A DNA stretch of 64,000 nucleotides from Paenibacillus sophorae (GTDB taxonomy: Bacteria > Bacillota > Bacilli > Paenibacillales > Paenibacillaceae). Each line of letters starts with the position of its first letter. The first letter of the stretch is position 1. A program made the translations under genes and the position numbers. The stretch spans positions 1,116,001-1,180,000 of the forward strand of contig NZ_CP076607.1 of assembly GCF_018966525.1 (NCBI RefSeq), in the 5' to 3' direction. The notes beneath the pieces are model-generated. The model did not search any database. It saw only the letters and a program-made list of their open reading frames with translations, and was not told where the DNA came from. Positions 8,259 through 15,876 of this stretch are shown piece by piece.

Positions 8259-10240
8259 AGATGCTTGACCCGGTCCCTAACCTCGGCCTGCTTGGCCGCA
8301 TTGAAGCGGGTCTGATAGTCTCCGGTCAGGTAGCCGGTAACCCGGCGCAGGCGGCGGATGTGAACCTCCTGCTCATGAGCGCCGCAGGAAGGGCAGTTCG
8401 TGCCGATTACACCTTCGTATCCGCAGTCAGAGCAGCGGTCGACAGGGTGGTTAATGCTGAAATAGCTGATATTTTGCTCCAGGGCGTAACGGATGATTTT
8501 GACAAAAGCCGCCGGATTGCTGCGCGCATTGCCGTCCAGCTCGACATAGGAGATCGCGCCGGCGTTGCAGTAATCGTGAAACGGCGCTTCCAGCTTGATC
8601 TTGTTCGCCGCCCCCGTCTGGTAATAGACCGGAACATGGAACGAGTTCGTATAATACTCGCGGTCGGTAACGCCTTCTATAGCGCCGAATTCCTTGCTGT
8701 CGATCTTGGTGAACTTGCCGGACAGGCCTTCCGCCGGAGTGGCGAACAAGGTAATGTTCAGGTCAAGCTCTTCGCTCTTGCGGTCGCAGAACTCGCGCAT
8801 ATGCCGCACGAGGGCAAGCGCCTTGCCATACACTTCCGTGTCTTCGGCGTGATGCTTGCCGTACATCGCCTTCATGCATTCAGCCATCCCGATGAAGCCG
8901 AGCGACAGGCTGCCGTGCTTCAGCAGTTCCCTCACCTGTTCTTCCGGTCCAAGGGTCTCTCCGCCTTCCCATACGCCCTCGCGCATCATGAAGTCGGATG
9001 CTTTGGCTTTTTGCGCTCCCTGGATACGGAAACGGTGAAGCAGGCCGTTCAGGGCAATCTCCATATAATGATCGAGATCATCATAGAAACCTTCCTCGTC
9101 CGCTGCTTGACGCAGTCCGGTTATCGTTCCGTTTTGGATGCCGAGCCGGACGAGATTCAGCGTATTGAACGACAGATTGCCTTTGCCGGAGCAGTGATTG
9201 CGTCCGAAGCGGTCTCCCAGCACCCGGGTGCGGCAGCCCATTGTCGCGAACTCGGTATCCGGGTCCGCCGGATTGTAATACACCAGGTTCAGCGGAGCGT
9301 CCAGATTCGCAAAATTCGGATACAGCCGCCGCGCCGAGCATTCCGCCGCTTTTAGGAACAGCTCGTAGTTGGGATCGCCCGGCTGCTGGTTCACACCCTT
9401 TTTACACTTGAAAATCTGAATCGGGAACACCGGCGTCTCGCCACTTCCCAGTCCTTTCATCGTTGCCGTCAGCAGGCAGTCGATCACAAGCTGTCCTTCG
9501 GGTGAAGTGCAGGTGCCGTAATTGATGCTCGTGAACGGAATTTGCCCGCCCGCTCTGGAGGACATCGTGTTGAGATTATGTATGAGGCTCTCGGCTGCCT
9601 GAAGCGTCTCGCTCTCTGTTTCCTTCGTCGCGTAGCGGAAAGCTCTGGGGTACCGTTCTTTCAGATCGGTTCGGCTCATTGTAATTTCCCCGAGATCTTC
9701 CCCGGCTTGTCCTTCTTCGAAATAATCAAGGCCCTTGCGGAACAGCTTGGCGAAAGACTTGGCCACATATGGGGCGAGATCATGATCGAGCTTGCTTCCT
9801 GACACGCCGCCGTACTGTGAATTTTGCTGGGATTGAAAAATAATCGCCGTAAGCGCCATGGCCGTCATAATGGAGTTCGGAGGGCGGACGCTGCCGTTTC
9901 CGGTGTTGAAGCCCTGCCGGAGCAGCTTGTCGAACGGGATGAAAATGCAGTTCGTCGTTCCGATGGCATATTGGTCCAGATCATGCACATATACGACATT
10001 ATCCTTAATGGCTTTTACGAGCTGAGGCGGCATGGTGAAGCTGCGGGCATACCATTTGGAATACTCGCTGCCGAATTTGCTCATCTTGCCGGAGAAGCTT
10101 TCCCCGTTCAGATTGGCGTTCTCCCTCAGCAGATCCATATCTAGGCTGTCGATAATATCGCGTCCTAAACCGATAACTTCCTCCAACAGAATTTCGTTCG
10201 TGCTTTGCCCGTCGGCTTGCCGTTTCTCCAGCAGCGTCAT
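8255..10240 (-). CDS. nrdD: Anaerobic (class III) ribonucleoside-triphosphate reductase
   Basis: This oxygen-sensitive glycyl-radical enzyme reduces ribonucleoside triphosphates anaerobically. The C-terminus has the zinc site CSDC...CPSC followed by RVTGYL, whose glycine is the radical site; TNCIFIP near the N-terminus carries an active-site cysteine. I place the start at the ATG at 10240 because GGAGAGGAG lies nine bases upstream, giving 661 residues. An in-frame ATG at 10294 would add 18 residues, but it sits just after the leader terminator and has no good ribosome binding site. nrdG overlaps the 3' end. The cobalamin riboswitch upstream suggests it is shut off when B12 allows a class II enzyme to work; such an enzyme is not in this window. 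Confidence 0.95.
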   Translation of the reverse strand: MTLLEKRQADGQSTNEILLEEVIGLGRDIIDSLDMDLLRENANLNGESFSGKMSKFGSEYSKWYARSFTMPPQLVKAIKDNVVYVHDLDQYAIGTTNCIFIPFDKLLRQGFNTGNGSVRPPNSIMTAMALTAIIFQSQQNSQYGGVSGSKLDHDLAPYVAKSFAKLFRKGLDYFEEGQAGEDLGEITMSRTDLKERYPRAFRYATKETESETLQAAESLIHNLNTMSSRAGGQIPFTSINYGTCTSPEGQLVIDCLLTATMKGLGSGETPVFPIQIFKCKKGVNQQPGDPNYELFLKAAECSARRLYPNFANLDAPLNLVYYNPADPDTEFATMGCRTRVLGDRFGRNHCSGKGNLSFNTLNLVRLGIQNGTITGLRQAADEEGFYDDLDHYMEIALNGLLHRFRIQGAQKAKASDFMMREGVWEGGETLGPEEQVRELLKHGSLSLGFIGMAECMKAMYGKHHAEDTEVYGKALALVRHMREFCDRKSEELDLNITLFATPAEGLSGKFTKIDSKEFGAIEGVTDREYYTNSFHVPVYYQTGAANKIKLEAPFHDYCNAGAISYVELDGNARSNPAAFVKIIRYALEQNISYFSINHPVDRCSDCGYEGVIGTNCPSCGAHEQEVHIRRLRRVTGYLTGDYQTRFNAAKQAEVRDRVKHL

Positions 10241-10305
10241 TGTGCAGTTCTCCTCTCCGTTACATCCCAGGCCTGAATTTGAACAATCTTGCATCTTTAT
10301 AATTT

Positions 10306-10343
10306 AAAAAGGCATCTCCCGCATGAAGAACGCAGGAAATGCC
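10306..10343 (-). terminator. Attenuator terminator in the nrdDG leader
   Basis: GGCATTTCCTGC pairs with GCGGGAGATGCC (with G-U pairs), and on the minus strand five T follow directly. It lies between the cobalamin riboswitch and the nrdD start, so it is the likely expression platform. Confidence 0.8.
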
Positions 10344-10439
10344 CGTATGCGAGTGCTAGTGGGCATTCCAAAAATGCCCGCCATGAATTGCAAGCTGCAT
10401 GCGGTCACCGCTCCTGTTCCTCGCAGGGGCTTTGAGTTT

Positions 10440-10660
10440 AATGGTGTCGCTGGAAACAGGCAGGTCTCCTGGCTTCCGTCTGTTCTTCCGGCGCCTTCCC
10501 AAGAGCCGCTTCCCGCGCTCCAAGTGGCCTTAGGCCGGAAGATGCCGCCCGTGTCCTCATCTGAGGGCAGAGCATCCGGTTACAGTGGCGGGACCGCAGC
10601 GGATTCGCACCGCGCTTCCCTATTAAGCTGGGCTTCCTGTCAGAGAGCCCGGCACCTGAT
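10440..10660 (-). promoter_or_regulatory. Cobalamin (B12) riboswitch upstream of nrdDG
   Basis: On the minus strand the aptamer landmarks occur in order: AGGTGCC (10657-10651), TAATAGGGAA, GGTGCGAATCC, then GCGGTCCCGCCACTGTA, and finally the B12-box GCCAGGAGACCTGCC at about 10475-10461. The length of about 220 bases is normal for the class. It is followed by a terminator and then nrdD, so B12 binding most likely ends transcription. Confidence 0.93.
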
Positions 10661-10661
10661 T

Positions 10662-10709
10662 TCACTATATTTTGTTGTTGCTTATTTAAGATAACCCAAT
10701 ATATTGTAT
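10662..10709 (-). promoter_or_regulatory. Tandem NrdR boxes
   Basis: Two 16-base elements, ACCCAATATATTGTAT (10694-10709) and TCACTATATTTTGTTG (10662-10677), resemble the NrdR box (consensus near ACACTATATATTGTGT). Their starts are 32 bp apart, the three-turn spacing typical of NrdR box pairs. NrdR is the ATP/dATP-sensing repressor of reductase genes. Confidence 0.75.
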
Positions 10710-10716
10710 CTGTAAA
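10688..10716 (-). promoter_or_regulatory. Sigma-A promoter of nrdDG
   Basis: On the minus strand TTTACA (10716-10711) and TATCTT (10693-10688) are separated by 17 bases. The spacer is exactly the upstream NrdR-type box, so repressor binding would block polymerase. Confidence 0.65.
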
Positions 10717-10735
10717 CATATTTTTTGAGGTTTTG

Positions 10736-10789
10736 ATATCCACAGAACATCCACAAACGGTCCACAGGTAATCCACAAATTCATCCACA
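10736..10789 (+). promoter_or_regulatory. Array of five DnaA-box-like repeats upstream of nrdDG
   Basis: Five same-strand repeats end in TCCACA: ATATCCACA (10736), ACATCCACA (10747), CGGTCCACA (10758), TAATCCACA (10769) and TCATCCACA (10781). Three match the DnaA box TTATCCACA at 8 of 9 positions. The start-to-start spacing is 11, 11, 11 and 12 bp, so they lie on one face of the helix. The array is 20 bases upstream of the nrdDG -35 element. Confidence 0.7.
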
Positions 10790-11000
10790 AATTCAATAAC
10801 AGAGGGCGCGGGTGAGAGGGCCGGAATGCATTTGGTTCTCCGATTTGCCGTAAATTTGTTAACAAGAATTCTGTCCCGGGCCTGCCGTCCGGATCAAAAG
10901 GAAGAAAGCGATTTGTAGCCCGGCGTCCCAGTTGCTACAATATAGGAAAGCTGTATATTGACGTTTCCAAAAGTGCAGCATGGAAAGGGAGGGTATTCAA

Positions 11001-11309
11001 ATGGCTATTGCCGAAATTACCGTTATACCGATCGGAACCGGCAGCACCAGTCTCAGCAGTTATGTCGCAGGCATGCATCGCGCGCTGGAAGGTGTGGAGG
11101 GCATAACCTTTGAGCTTACATCCATGGGTACGATTATCGAAGGGCCGCTGCCGCGCATTCTGGCCGCTGCCCAGGTCCTGCATGAAGCACCGTTCGCCAA
11201 TGGCGCCCAGCGCGTGTCCACCTCGCTCAAAATCGACGACCGCCGCGACAAGGCAGCTAGCAGCCGGCAGAAGCTGGAGTCAGTGGAGCGCAAGCTGAAC
11301 GAGGAGTAG
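11001..11309 (+). CDS. Thiamine-binding (MTH1187/UPF0045) family protein
   Basis: A 102-residue cytosolic protein of the UPF0045 family, typified by MTH1187 and B. subtilis YqgV. The pattern is an N-terminal strand AEITVIPIGTG, a central ELTSMGTIIEG and DDRRDK near the C-terminus. Members form small ferredoxin-fold oligomers, and some bind thiamine. I start at the ATG at 11001 because GGGAGGG lies eight bases upstream; an in-frame start at 10980 is less well placed. It is transcribed alone, and no thiamine gene is adjacent. The cellular role is unproven. Confidence 0.8.
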   Translation: MAIAEITVIPIGTGSTSLSSYVAGMHRALEGVEGITFELTSMGTIIEGPLPRILAAAQVLHEAPFANGAQRVSTSLKIDDRRDKAASSRQKLESVERKLNEE

Positions 11310-11560
11310 GGGGAGGCAGGCTGGCGTTGGACGCATGATTGCTGCCCTGCGGCGGCGGTTCCGCCGGGGCGGCAGGGCGTCGATGCTGCGAGGATAGTTT
11401 GTCGCTCGAGGGCGATGGCAATTCGTCAAGCGAGGCTGCTGGGCGAGACGCGGCAGCGGTCCGGGAGGCCAAGCAGCCGGGCTACGGCGGGGCAGAAGAG
11501 CAGCGGTTATGGGCGCCGCTGCGGTAAGCGGTCCCGCCCCGAGTGGCAGGTGCGGACGGC

Positions 11561-11595
11561 GAAATGCCTTCCTGGTTTCAGCGGGAAGGCATTTC
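11561..11595 (+). terminator. Hairpin downstream of the UPF0045 gene
   Basis: GAAATGCCTTCC (11561-11572) and GGAAGGCATTTC (11584-11595) form a perfect 12-bp stem, followed only by TTCCG, so terminator activity is probable but weak. The GC-rich stretch from 11310 to 11560 shows no convincing gene. Confidence 0.5.
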
Positions 11596-11647
11596 TTCCG
11601 CACGCTCAAAAGTGTGGATGCCAAAGCTGGAGGGGGCGAAAAAAGAG

Positions 11648-11675
11648 TTGCTTTTTTCACCAAACGAGGTATAAT
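11648..11675 (+). promoter_or_regulatory. Promoter of tRNA-Thr
   Basis: TTGCTT (11648-11653) and TATAAT (11670-11675) are 16 bases apart, about 30 bases before the mature tRNA. Confidence 0.65.
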
Positions 11676-11706
11676 AGTTTCTGTTGTGACGGAAAATTCA
11701 TATTAT

Positions 11707-11778
11707 GCTGGTGTAGCTCAGGGGTAGAGCAACGCACTCGTAATGCGTAGGCCGGGGGTTCAATTCCCTTCACCAGCA
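11707..11778 (+). tRNA. tRNA-Thr (anticodon CGU)
   Basis: A complete cloverleaf of 72 bases: acceptor GCTGGTG with CACCAGC, D arm GCTC/GAGC, anticodon stem ACGCA/TGCGT enclosing loop CTCGTAA (anticodon CGT), and a T arm with TTCAATT. The discriminator is A and no CCA is encoded. It reads ACG codons. The decayed integrase just downstream suggests its 3' end served as an integration site. Confidence 0.95.
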
Positions 11779-11796
11779 TCCTAAAAAGCCTTATAC

Positions 11797-11833
11797 AGCG
11801 CGGGTTTCCGGATTTATCGGAACCGCGCTTTTT
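11797..11833 (+). terminator. Terminator of tRNA-Thr
   Basis: AGCGCGG and CCGCGCT, with further pairing between them, form a stem followed by TTTTTC, about 20 bases after the tRNA. Confidence 0.8.
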
Positions 11834-11859
11834 CATTTCTTCTACCATTCTTCTACCCT

Positions 11860-12597
11860 TTATTCGAGTAAAGTGATTTCAGGCGTATTTTCTTCTACCG
11901 GAAGAATTACTTTCTCTCCTGTAATGGAGCCGCCGATGCTTTTCAGTACGGCTTTCTGAAGGTTGGGGAGAACATGTGAATAGATATCGAGGGTGACATT
12001 GATTGAGGAGTGTCCGAGACGTTCTTGGACGATTTTCGGATGTACGCCGGCCTTCAGTAGAATCGTTCGTGAGTATGTCGCAGGTCTTGGAACCGAATCT
12101 TGGGAAACAGCGTATAAGATAGTCCGGCTTCCTCCTGCTCTTTTTGGATACGACGGATAATCCGGTAGTAGTCCGCATTAAGTTCCGAGGATTTAGAGGG
12201 GAGCCGATGCTGCTTTGGATAACCAACCCAGAATCTTTGAACTGCTTGTCGGTTATAATTTTTTGTTCGATTCGTTCAAAAAGACGGGTAAGCATTTCAA
12301 CCGTACTCTCGAATAAGGCGATCGATCGAACACTACTCTCGCTTTTGGTATCGTCAAAATCATGTCCGACTTCTGCCAGCGTATAGGCTTGCCGAACTGA
12401 GAGCATTGCTTTTTTAAATCAACTGAAGTACGCTCGACCGCCAATATCTCGCTTTGACGCATACCGGTCGAAGCCGCCAATTCAAATGCCTCGTAATATG
12501 GTTCTTCAGCGGCTGAATCCAGAAATAGCTTCAGCTGTCTTTCGTCCCAGACTTCGAATTTTGCCTTTTTCCCTTGGGGTAGCTTCACGGCGATGCG
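11860..12597 (-). pseudogene. Tyrosine recombinase (integrase) remnant, frameshifted and 5' truncated
   Basis: Pieces of a phage/ICE-type tyrosine recombinase catalytic domain occur in several frames. Starting from 12588 the minus strand reads VKLPQGKKAKFEVW and TGMRQSEIL (first catalytic Arg). A second frame continues with SPLNPRNL, then LRHTH. A third frame reads KIVQERLGHSSINVTLD, the IYSHVLP tyrosine, and a stop at 11860-11862. The N-terminal DNA-binding domain is missing; an in-frame stop lies just upstream of 12597. At least two frameshifts mean no active enzyme. It sits 80 bases from the 3' end of tRNA-Thr and reads toward it, the classic arrangement for a tRNA-targeting island. Confidence 0.85.
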
Positions 12598-12751
12598 ACA
12601 TGTGCGTTAAGATTGCAGATGCGTATTATATACGCGGAGAATTTGAGTTCCGGCAACTCTTGGTAAATAATTATGGGCCTTTTCACTTCGTTGTATATGT
12701 ATTAGAATATAATTGTTAATCGGCCAAGATACCCTCCGGTAAAAAAAGGGA

Positions 12752-12883
12752 ATGAAGATGGTATCTATGAAAAAAGACCATTTGAAATTAATAACGCGAA
12801 TTATGTGGTGGATTTGGCTAATGTCAACAACAACTTTAATAATCGCCATATTCTTTATAATTAAGCTTTTAGAACTTACTTGA
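12752..12883 (+). CDS. Possible 43-residue membrane peptide
   Basis: A short AT-rich reading frame with ATGs at 12752, 12758 and 12767. AAGGGA is best spaced for the ATG at 12758. The product is basic at the N-terminus and then hydrophobic (WWIWLM...LIIAIFFIIKLL), consistent with one membrane helix. It lies in the decayed island between the integrase remnant and the insertion sequences. A similar AAGA-CCCT sequence (CGGCCAAGA) occurs before it and in the hairpin after it. Coding status is uncertain. Confidence 0.35.
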   Translation: MKMVSMKKDHLKLITRIMWWIWLMSTTTLIIAIFFIIKLLELT

Positions 12884-12943
12884 ACAGTTAGATTCTTAAA
12901 TTCGAACTGAGCGCGGGAAATTAACAAAAAATCATACTTGGAG

Positions 12944-12980
12944 TCTTGGCCGGTTCCCGTACTTTAGGGACCGGCCAAGA
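12944..12980. terminator. Strong hairpin in the island, possible terminator
   Basis: TCTTGGCCGGTTCCC (12944-12958) pairs with GGGACCGGCCAAGA (12967-12980) with one bulge. Neither strand has a T run directly after it, so function is uncertain. The rest of 12884-13068 shows no supported gene. Confidence 0.4.
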
Positions 12981-13068
12981 CCCTATAAAAGTAAAAATAG
13001 TTATTTTACGTTCTTCTTTTTACGAATTAACGTTCGTGAATTTATTAAAATAACTTCATCAGGCACTA

Positions 13069-14279
13069 GTACCTTGACCGTTTTTGATTCTAGTTTTAAG
13101 CTTATCCTATAAGAAAAATATGGGAGGGCTTGCAGATGAACAAAAAATACGAGGTTCGACTCGAACCGAAGGAACGCGAATGGATTGAACAACTTCTTCA
13201 TGCTGATTCTACATCCCCTGGCATTCGCCGCCGCTGTCTAGTACTCCTACTTTCGGACGAAAACCAAGGGGCCATCCCCAAGCAGGCTGAAATTGCCCAG
13301 CGCTCAGGGGTCAGCGATGTTACCGTCTATTACACGGTAAAAGACTATTGCACCCGCGGGCTGGACGAGACGCTGCGTTATCGTCGGCGCGCCGAACCGG
13401 CACGTCCCTCGCCTATCACCGGCGAGGTGGAAACCCAGATTATCGCGCTGGCCTGTTCCGAGCCTCCAAAGGGGTATGCTCGCTGGACGATTCGTCTGTT
13501 GACCCGTCGGGTGATCGAACTGAATATTTTGGAATCCGTAGGACGAGAAACCATTCGGACGACTTTAAAAAAACAAGGCTTAAGCCTCACTTAAAAAAAC
13601 AGTGGTGCATCCCCGCCAAATCCAGCAGCGAATTTGTGGCTCGTATGGAAGATATTCTGGAGACCTATGCCCTTGCGTACGACCCGGAAATTCCGCTGAT
13701 CTGCATGGATGAGCAGCCCGTGCAATTGCTGGATCATTCGCGGCCTCCACAGACGATGAAACCCGGACAAGTTCAGCGAGAAGATTATGAGTATGTTCGT
13801 AAGGGAAGTTGCAGCCTCTTTCTATTCACGGAGCCGTTGGCCGGGTGGCGTCACGTGCAGGCTTCGGAAAGACGCACCAAATCCGACTGGGCTCTGCAGA
13901 TCCAGGAACTGCTGGAAGTCCATTATCCAGAGGCGAAACGGGTTCGACTGGTGATGGACAACTTGAATACTCACACGATTTCGTCCTTGTATGAAACCTT
14001 TGCGCCTGGACGCGCCTTAGCCTTGGCGAAACGTTTGGAAATCCATTACACTCCGAAGCATGGCAGTTGGCTGAATATCGCTGAGATTGAACTCAGTGCA
14101 CTGACGATTCAATGCCTGAACCGCCGAATCGCCTCCATTGATGGAATTGCAGGGCGAGGTGTCGGCTTGGGAAAGCGAACGCAATGGGGCTCAGAAATCC
14201 GTGGTTTGGCAATTTACTACCGAGCAGGCTAGAGGTAAATTAAAGCATCTTATCCTCAAATTTGATGCGGTCGAGGTAC
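13069..14279 (+). mobile_element. IS630-family insertion sequence (decayed)
   Basis: Terminal inverted repeats GTACCTTGACCG (13069-13080) and CGGTCGAGGTAC (14268-14279) differ at one base. Each end is flanked by TA, the IS630-family target, and the 1.2-kb length fits. The right flank is interrupted by the IS5 element that begins at 14283. The transposase inside is broken, so the copy is probably immobile on its own. Confidence 0.85.
13136..14253 (+). pseudogene. IS630-family transposase, multiple frameshifts
   Basis: The first frame (13136-13594) carries the helix-turn-helix region. The catalytic region continues in the -1 frame with MDEQP, MDNLNTH and HGSWLNIAEIE, the three DDE segments. 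The junction lies on TTAAAAAAAC, an A AAA AAA slip site that could be a genuine programmed -1 frameshift. Near 14135, however, the true C-terminus (EVSAWESERN...QFTTEQARGKLKHL) shifts into a third frame, and one base is missing again before the expected stop. The last two shifts look like decay. ATG 13136 is preceded by GGGAGGG. Confidence 0.8.
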
Positions 14280-14282
14280 TAG

Positions 14283-15110
14283 AGCGTGTTTTCAAACCTA
14301 TTTTAGCCAAATCAGGATCGAAGCAAGGTTCAAAAAGCCTCAAACGTGCAGGCTAATTTATCATAGCGGGTAGCCAAACGCCGATACTGCTTGAGCTTAT
14401 TAAACAGACATTCGACCAGATGACGCTCTTTAAACAGCCACCAATCCGTTTCCCGCTGAACTTTGCGATGCTTGCGGCTGGGCAGGACGATCTTCGCCTG
14501 CTGTTCCTCCAGATACTTCAGGATTTTATCGGTGTCGTACCCACGGTCCGCCATGACCTGCTTGCCGGTGACATTGATCGATTGCAGCATCTCGTATCCA
14601 GTTACGCAGTCGTTCACGTTGCCTGCTGTCAGCTCATACTGCAAAGGGTTTCCCAAAGCATCCACAATCGCATGAATCTTAGTGGTTATGCCTCCTCGGG
14701 AGCGCCCGATCGCCTGGAATTGCTGCCCCCTTTTGCTCCCGCTCCGTGCTGATGAACACGGACAATGGAGGCATCGATCATCATGCTTTCGCTATCTGGG
14801 TCTGCCGTCAGTTCTTTCAAAATACGATCAAACAGTCCCGTCTTTTCCCAGCGGCGAAAGCGGGTGTATACACTATTCCAAGATCCATAATGTTCCGGCA
14901 AATCTCGCCAAGGCGCTCCTGAGCGGGCCACCCACAGCATGGCATTCAGCATCATTCGATTGTCCTTGGCTGGACGACCGCCTTGGGGTTTTCGTTCCGG
15001 CGGCAAGAACTCTTTTATTCGATCCCATTGATCGTCTCGGATTTCGTATCGTCTTCTCATATGAGAATTTTACCATGTTTTGGACTCATTCAGTAGTTTG
15101 AAAACACGCC
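14283..15110 (-). mobile_element. IS5-family insertion sequence, 828 bp, inserted at the IS630 right end
   Basis: Inverted repeats AGCGTGTTTTCAAAC (14283-14297) and GTTTGAAAACACGCC (15096-15110) match at 14 of 15 bases. CTAG flanks both sides (14279-14282 and 15111-15114), a 4-bp target duplication of the YTAR type. The CTAG target is the junction of the IS630 right end, so this element came second. Both transposase frames look intact. Confidence 0.9.
14330..15060 (-). CDS. IS5-family transposase, two frames joined by -1 frameshift
   Basis: The first frame (15060-14686) has the N-terminal DUF4096-type region (RRYEIRDDQWDRIKEFLPP, WRDLPEHYG) and the first catalytic Asp in MMIDASIVRVHQH. The second frame, reached by a -1 shift on an AAAAGGGGG run near 14733, reads KGGQQFQAIGRSRGG and continues through VMADRGYD and the ERHLVECLFNKLKQ glutamate segment to the stop at 14330. 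This two-frame layout is common in IS5/IS427-type elements and is probably programmed rather than a mutation. All three DDE residues are present, so the element may be active. Confidence 0.85.
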
Positions 15111-15133
15111 CTAGGCCCGACGAGGTTATTTTA

Positions 15134-15365
15134 TTACCACCAGCAAATCCTCTGTGTTATTCCGTACATTACCAACCTTTTGCGATACAGGGTATCCCGT
15201 ATCTTTCCTGGGTCATACGCCTTCAACAGCTTCGTAAGAGCTTCCTCATCGTTGTTTCCGCGATCTAGCCATTCGCTTCATCGTCCGGACGCAAGATCAC
15301 CATCATGCGAGTTTTGTATGCTTGCCATAAGGCTATTGGGTTCGGTGGTGATGATTGTAAATGTG
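15134..15365 (-). pseudogene. Fragment of an SOS response-associated peptidase (YedK/HMCES) gene
   Basis: Read on the minus strand the sequence encodes CTFTIITTEPNSLMASI, then after a frameshift and a stop, EWLDRGNNDEEALTKLLKAY and a normal-looking C-terminus ending at 15134. This matches the C-terminal third of YedK-type proteins, which shield abasic sites in single-stranded DNA. The first two thirds, including the catalytic Cys2, are missing. It sits directly beside the IS5/IS630 pair, which probably caused or followed its loss. Confidence 0.75.
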
Positions 15366-15380
15366 CATTTGATATAATAA

Positions 15381-15797
15381 CTATTCTATGATAGGAATAG
15401 ATGAGGTTGTAATATCTTCACCATTAAGAACAATTTTTTCTAGTGATTTATCTTTTACTGTGATACAAAACAATTTCTCATTTACTTGATCAGACGGTCT
15501 CAGTTTAACATCTATTAATATCGATTTTTTTCCGTTGGAGTCTATTGAAACGGAATCAATAGATTTTTTATCAACAGGATTTTTATAGTTTACATAGAGA
15601 TAGTATATATTGCCTTCTTCAGACTCATTGATCCTACCAATATATATTCCATTCGCTTTACCGTTACTTTCAATCCACTTTTTAACGTTAACGTCTGCAG
15701 ATCTTACGTCAAGTTCCTTAACTGAATAATTTACAATACTTGAGCATCCTGTAGCAAAGATTGAAATTAAAATAAATAAAGATAGTAATTTCTTCAA
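15381..15797 (-). CDS. Small lipoprotein, AT-rich island
   Basis: A 138-residue protein with a lipoprotein signal peptide: KK, a hydrophobic stretch, and the lipobox FATGC with the lipidated Cys near residue 18. The mature part is hydrophilic and strand-rich, with no recognised domain. The start is a TTG with AAAGGAG nine bases upstream. Base composition is much more AT-rich than the flanking chromosome and matches the protease and secreted protein that follow on the same strand. It is last in this group, 80 bases after the protease gene. Function unknown. Confidence 0.7.
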   Translation of the reverse strand: MKKLLSLFILISIFATGCSSIVNYSVKELDVRSADVNVKKWIESNGKANGIYIGRINESEEGNIYYLYVNYKNPVDKKSIDSVSIDSNGKKSILIDVKLRPSDQVNEKLFCITVKDKSLEKIVLNGEDITTSSIPIIE

Positions 15798-15876
15798 AGT
15801 TAAACTCCTTTCAGAAAAACAAATATGATTGATGCAATAGTATTGGCATAGATTGGTTATGTTTGAAACTATTTTT

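Noticed and set aside
8261..8360. NrdD has FNAAK near the C-terminus where E. coli has FNAGK, which first looked like loss of the radical glycine.
   Set aside because: Counting back from the end of E. coli NrdD places the radical at the Gly of RVCGYL, and the matching RVTGYL is intact here.
10736..10789. Possible chromosomal replication origin because of clustered DnaA-like boxes.
   Set aside because: No dnaA, dnaN or AT-rich unwinding region is nearby; the boxes sit in a promoter region.
12607..12927. 106-residue minus-strand frame in the island.
   Set aside because: No ribosome binding site and an unlikely composition; a short plus-strand frame fits slightly better.
15130..15160. ACCACCAGCAAATCCT as a second copy of the tRNA-Thr 3' end (attachment site).
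   Set aside because: Only about eight bases match, and the sequence is explained as the C-terminus of the YedK remnant.
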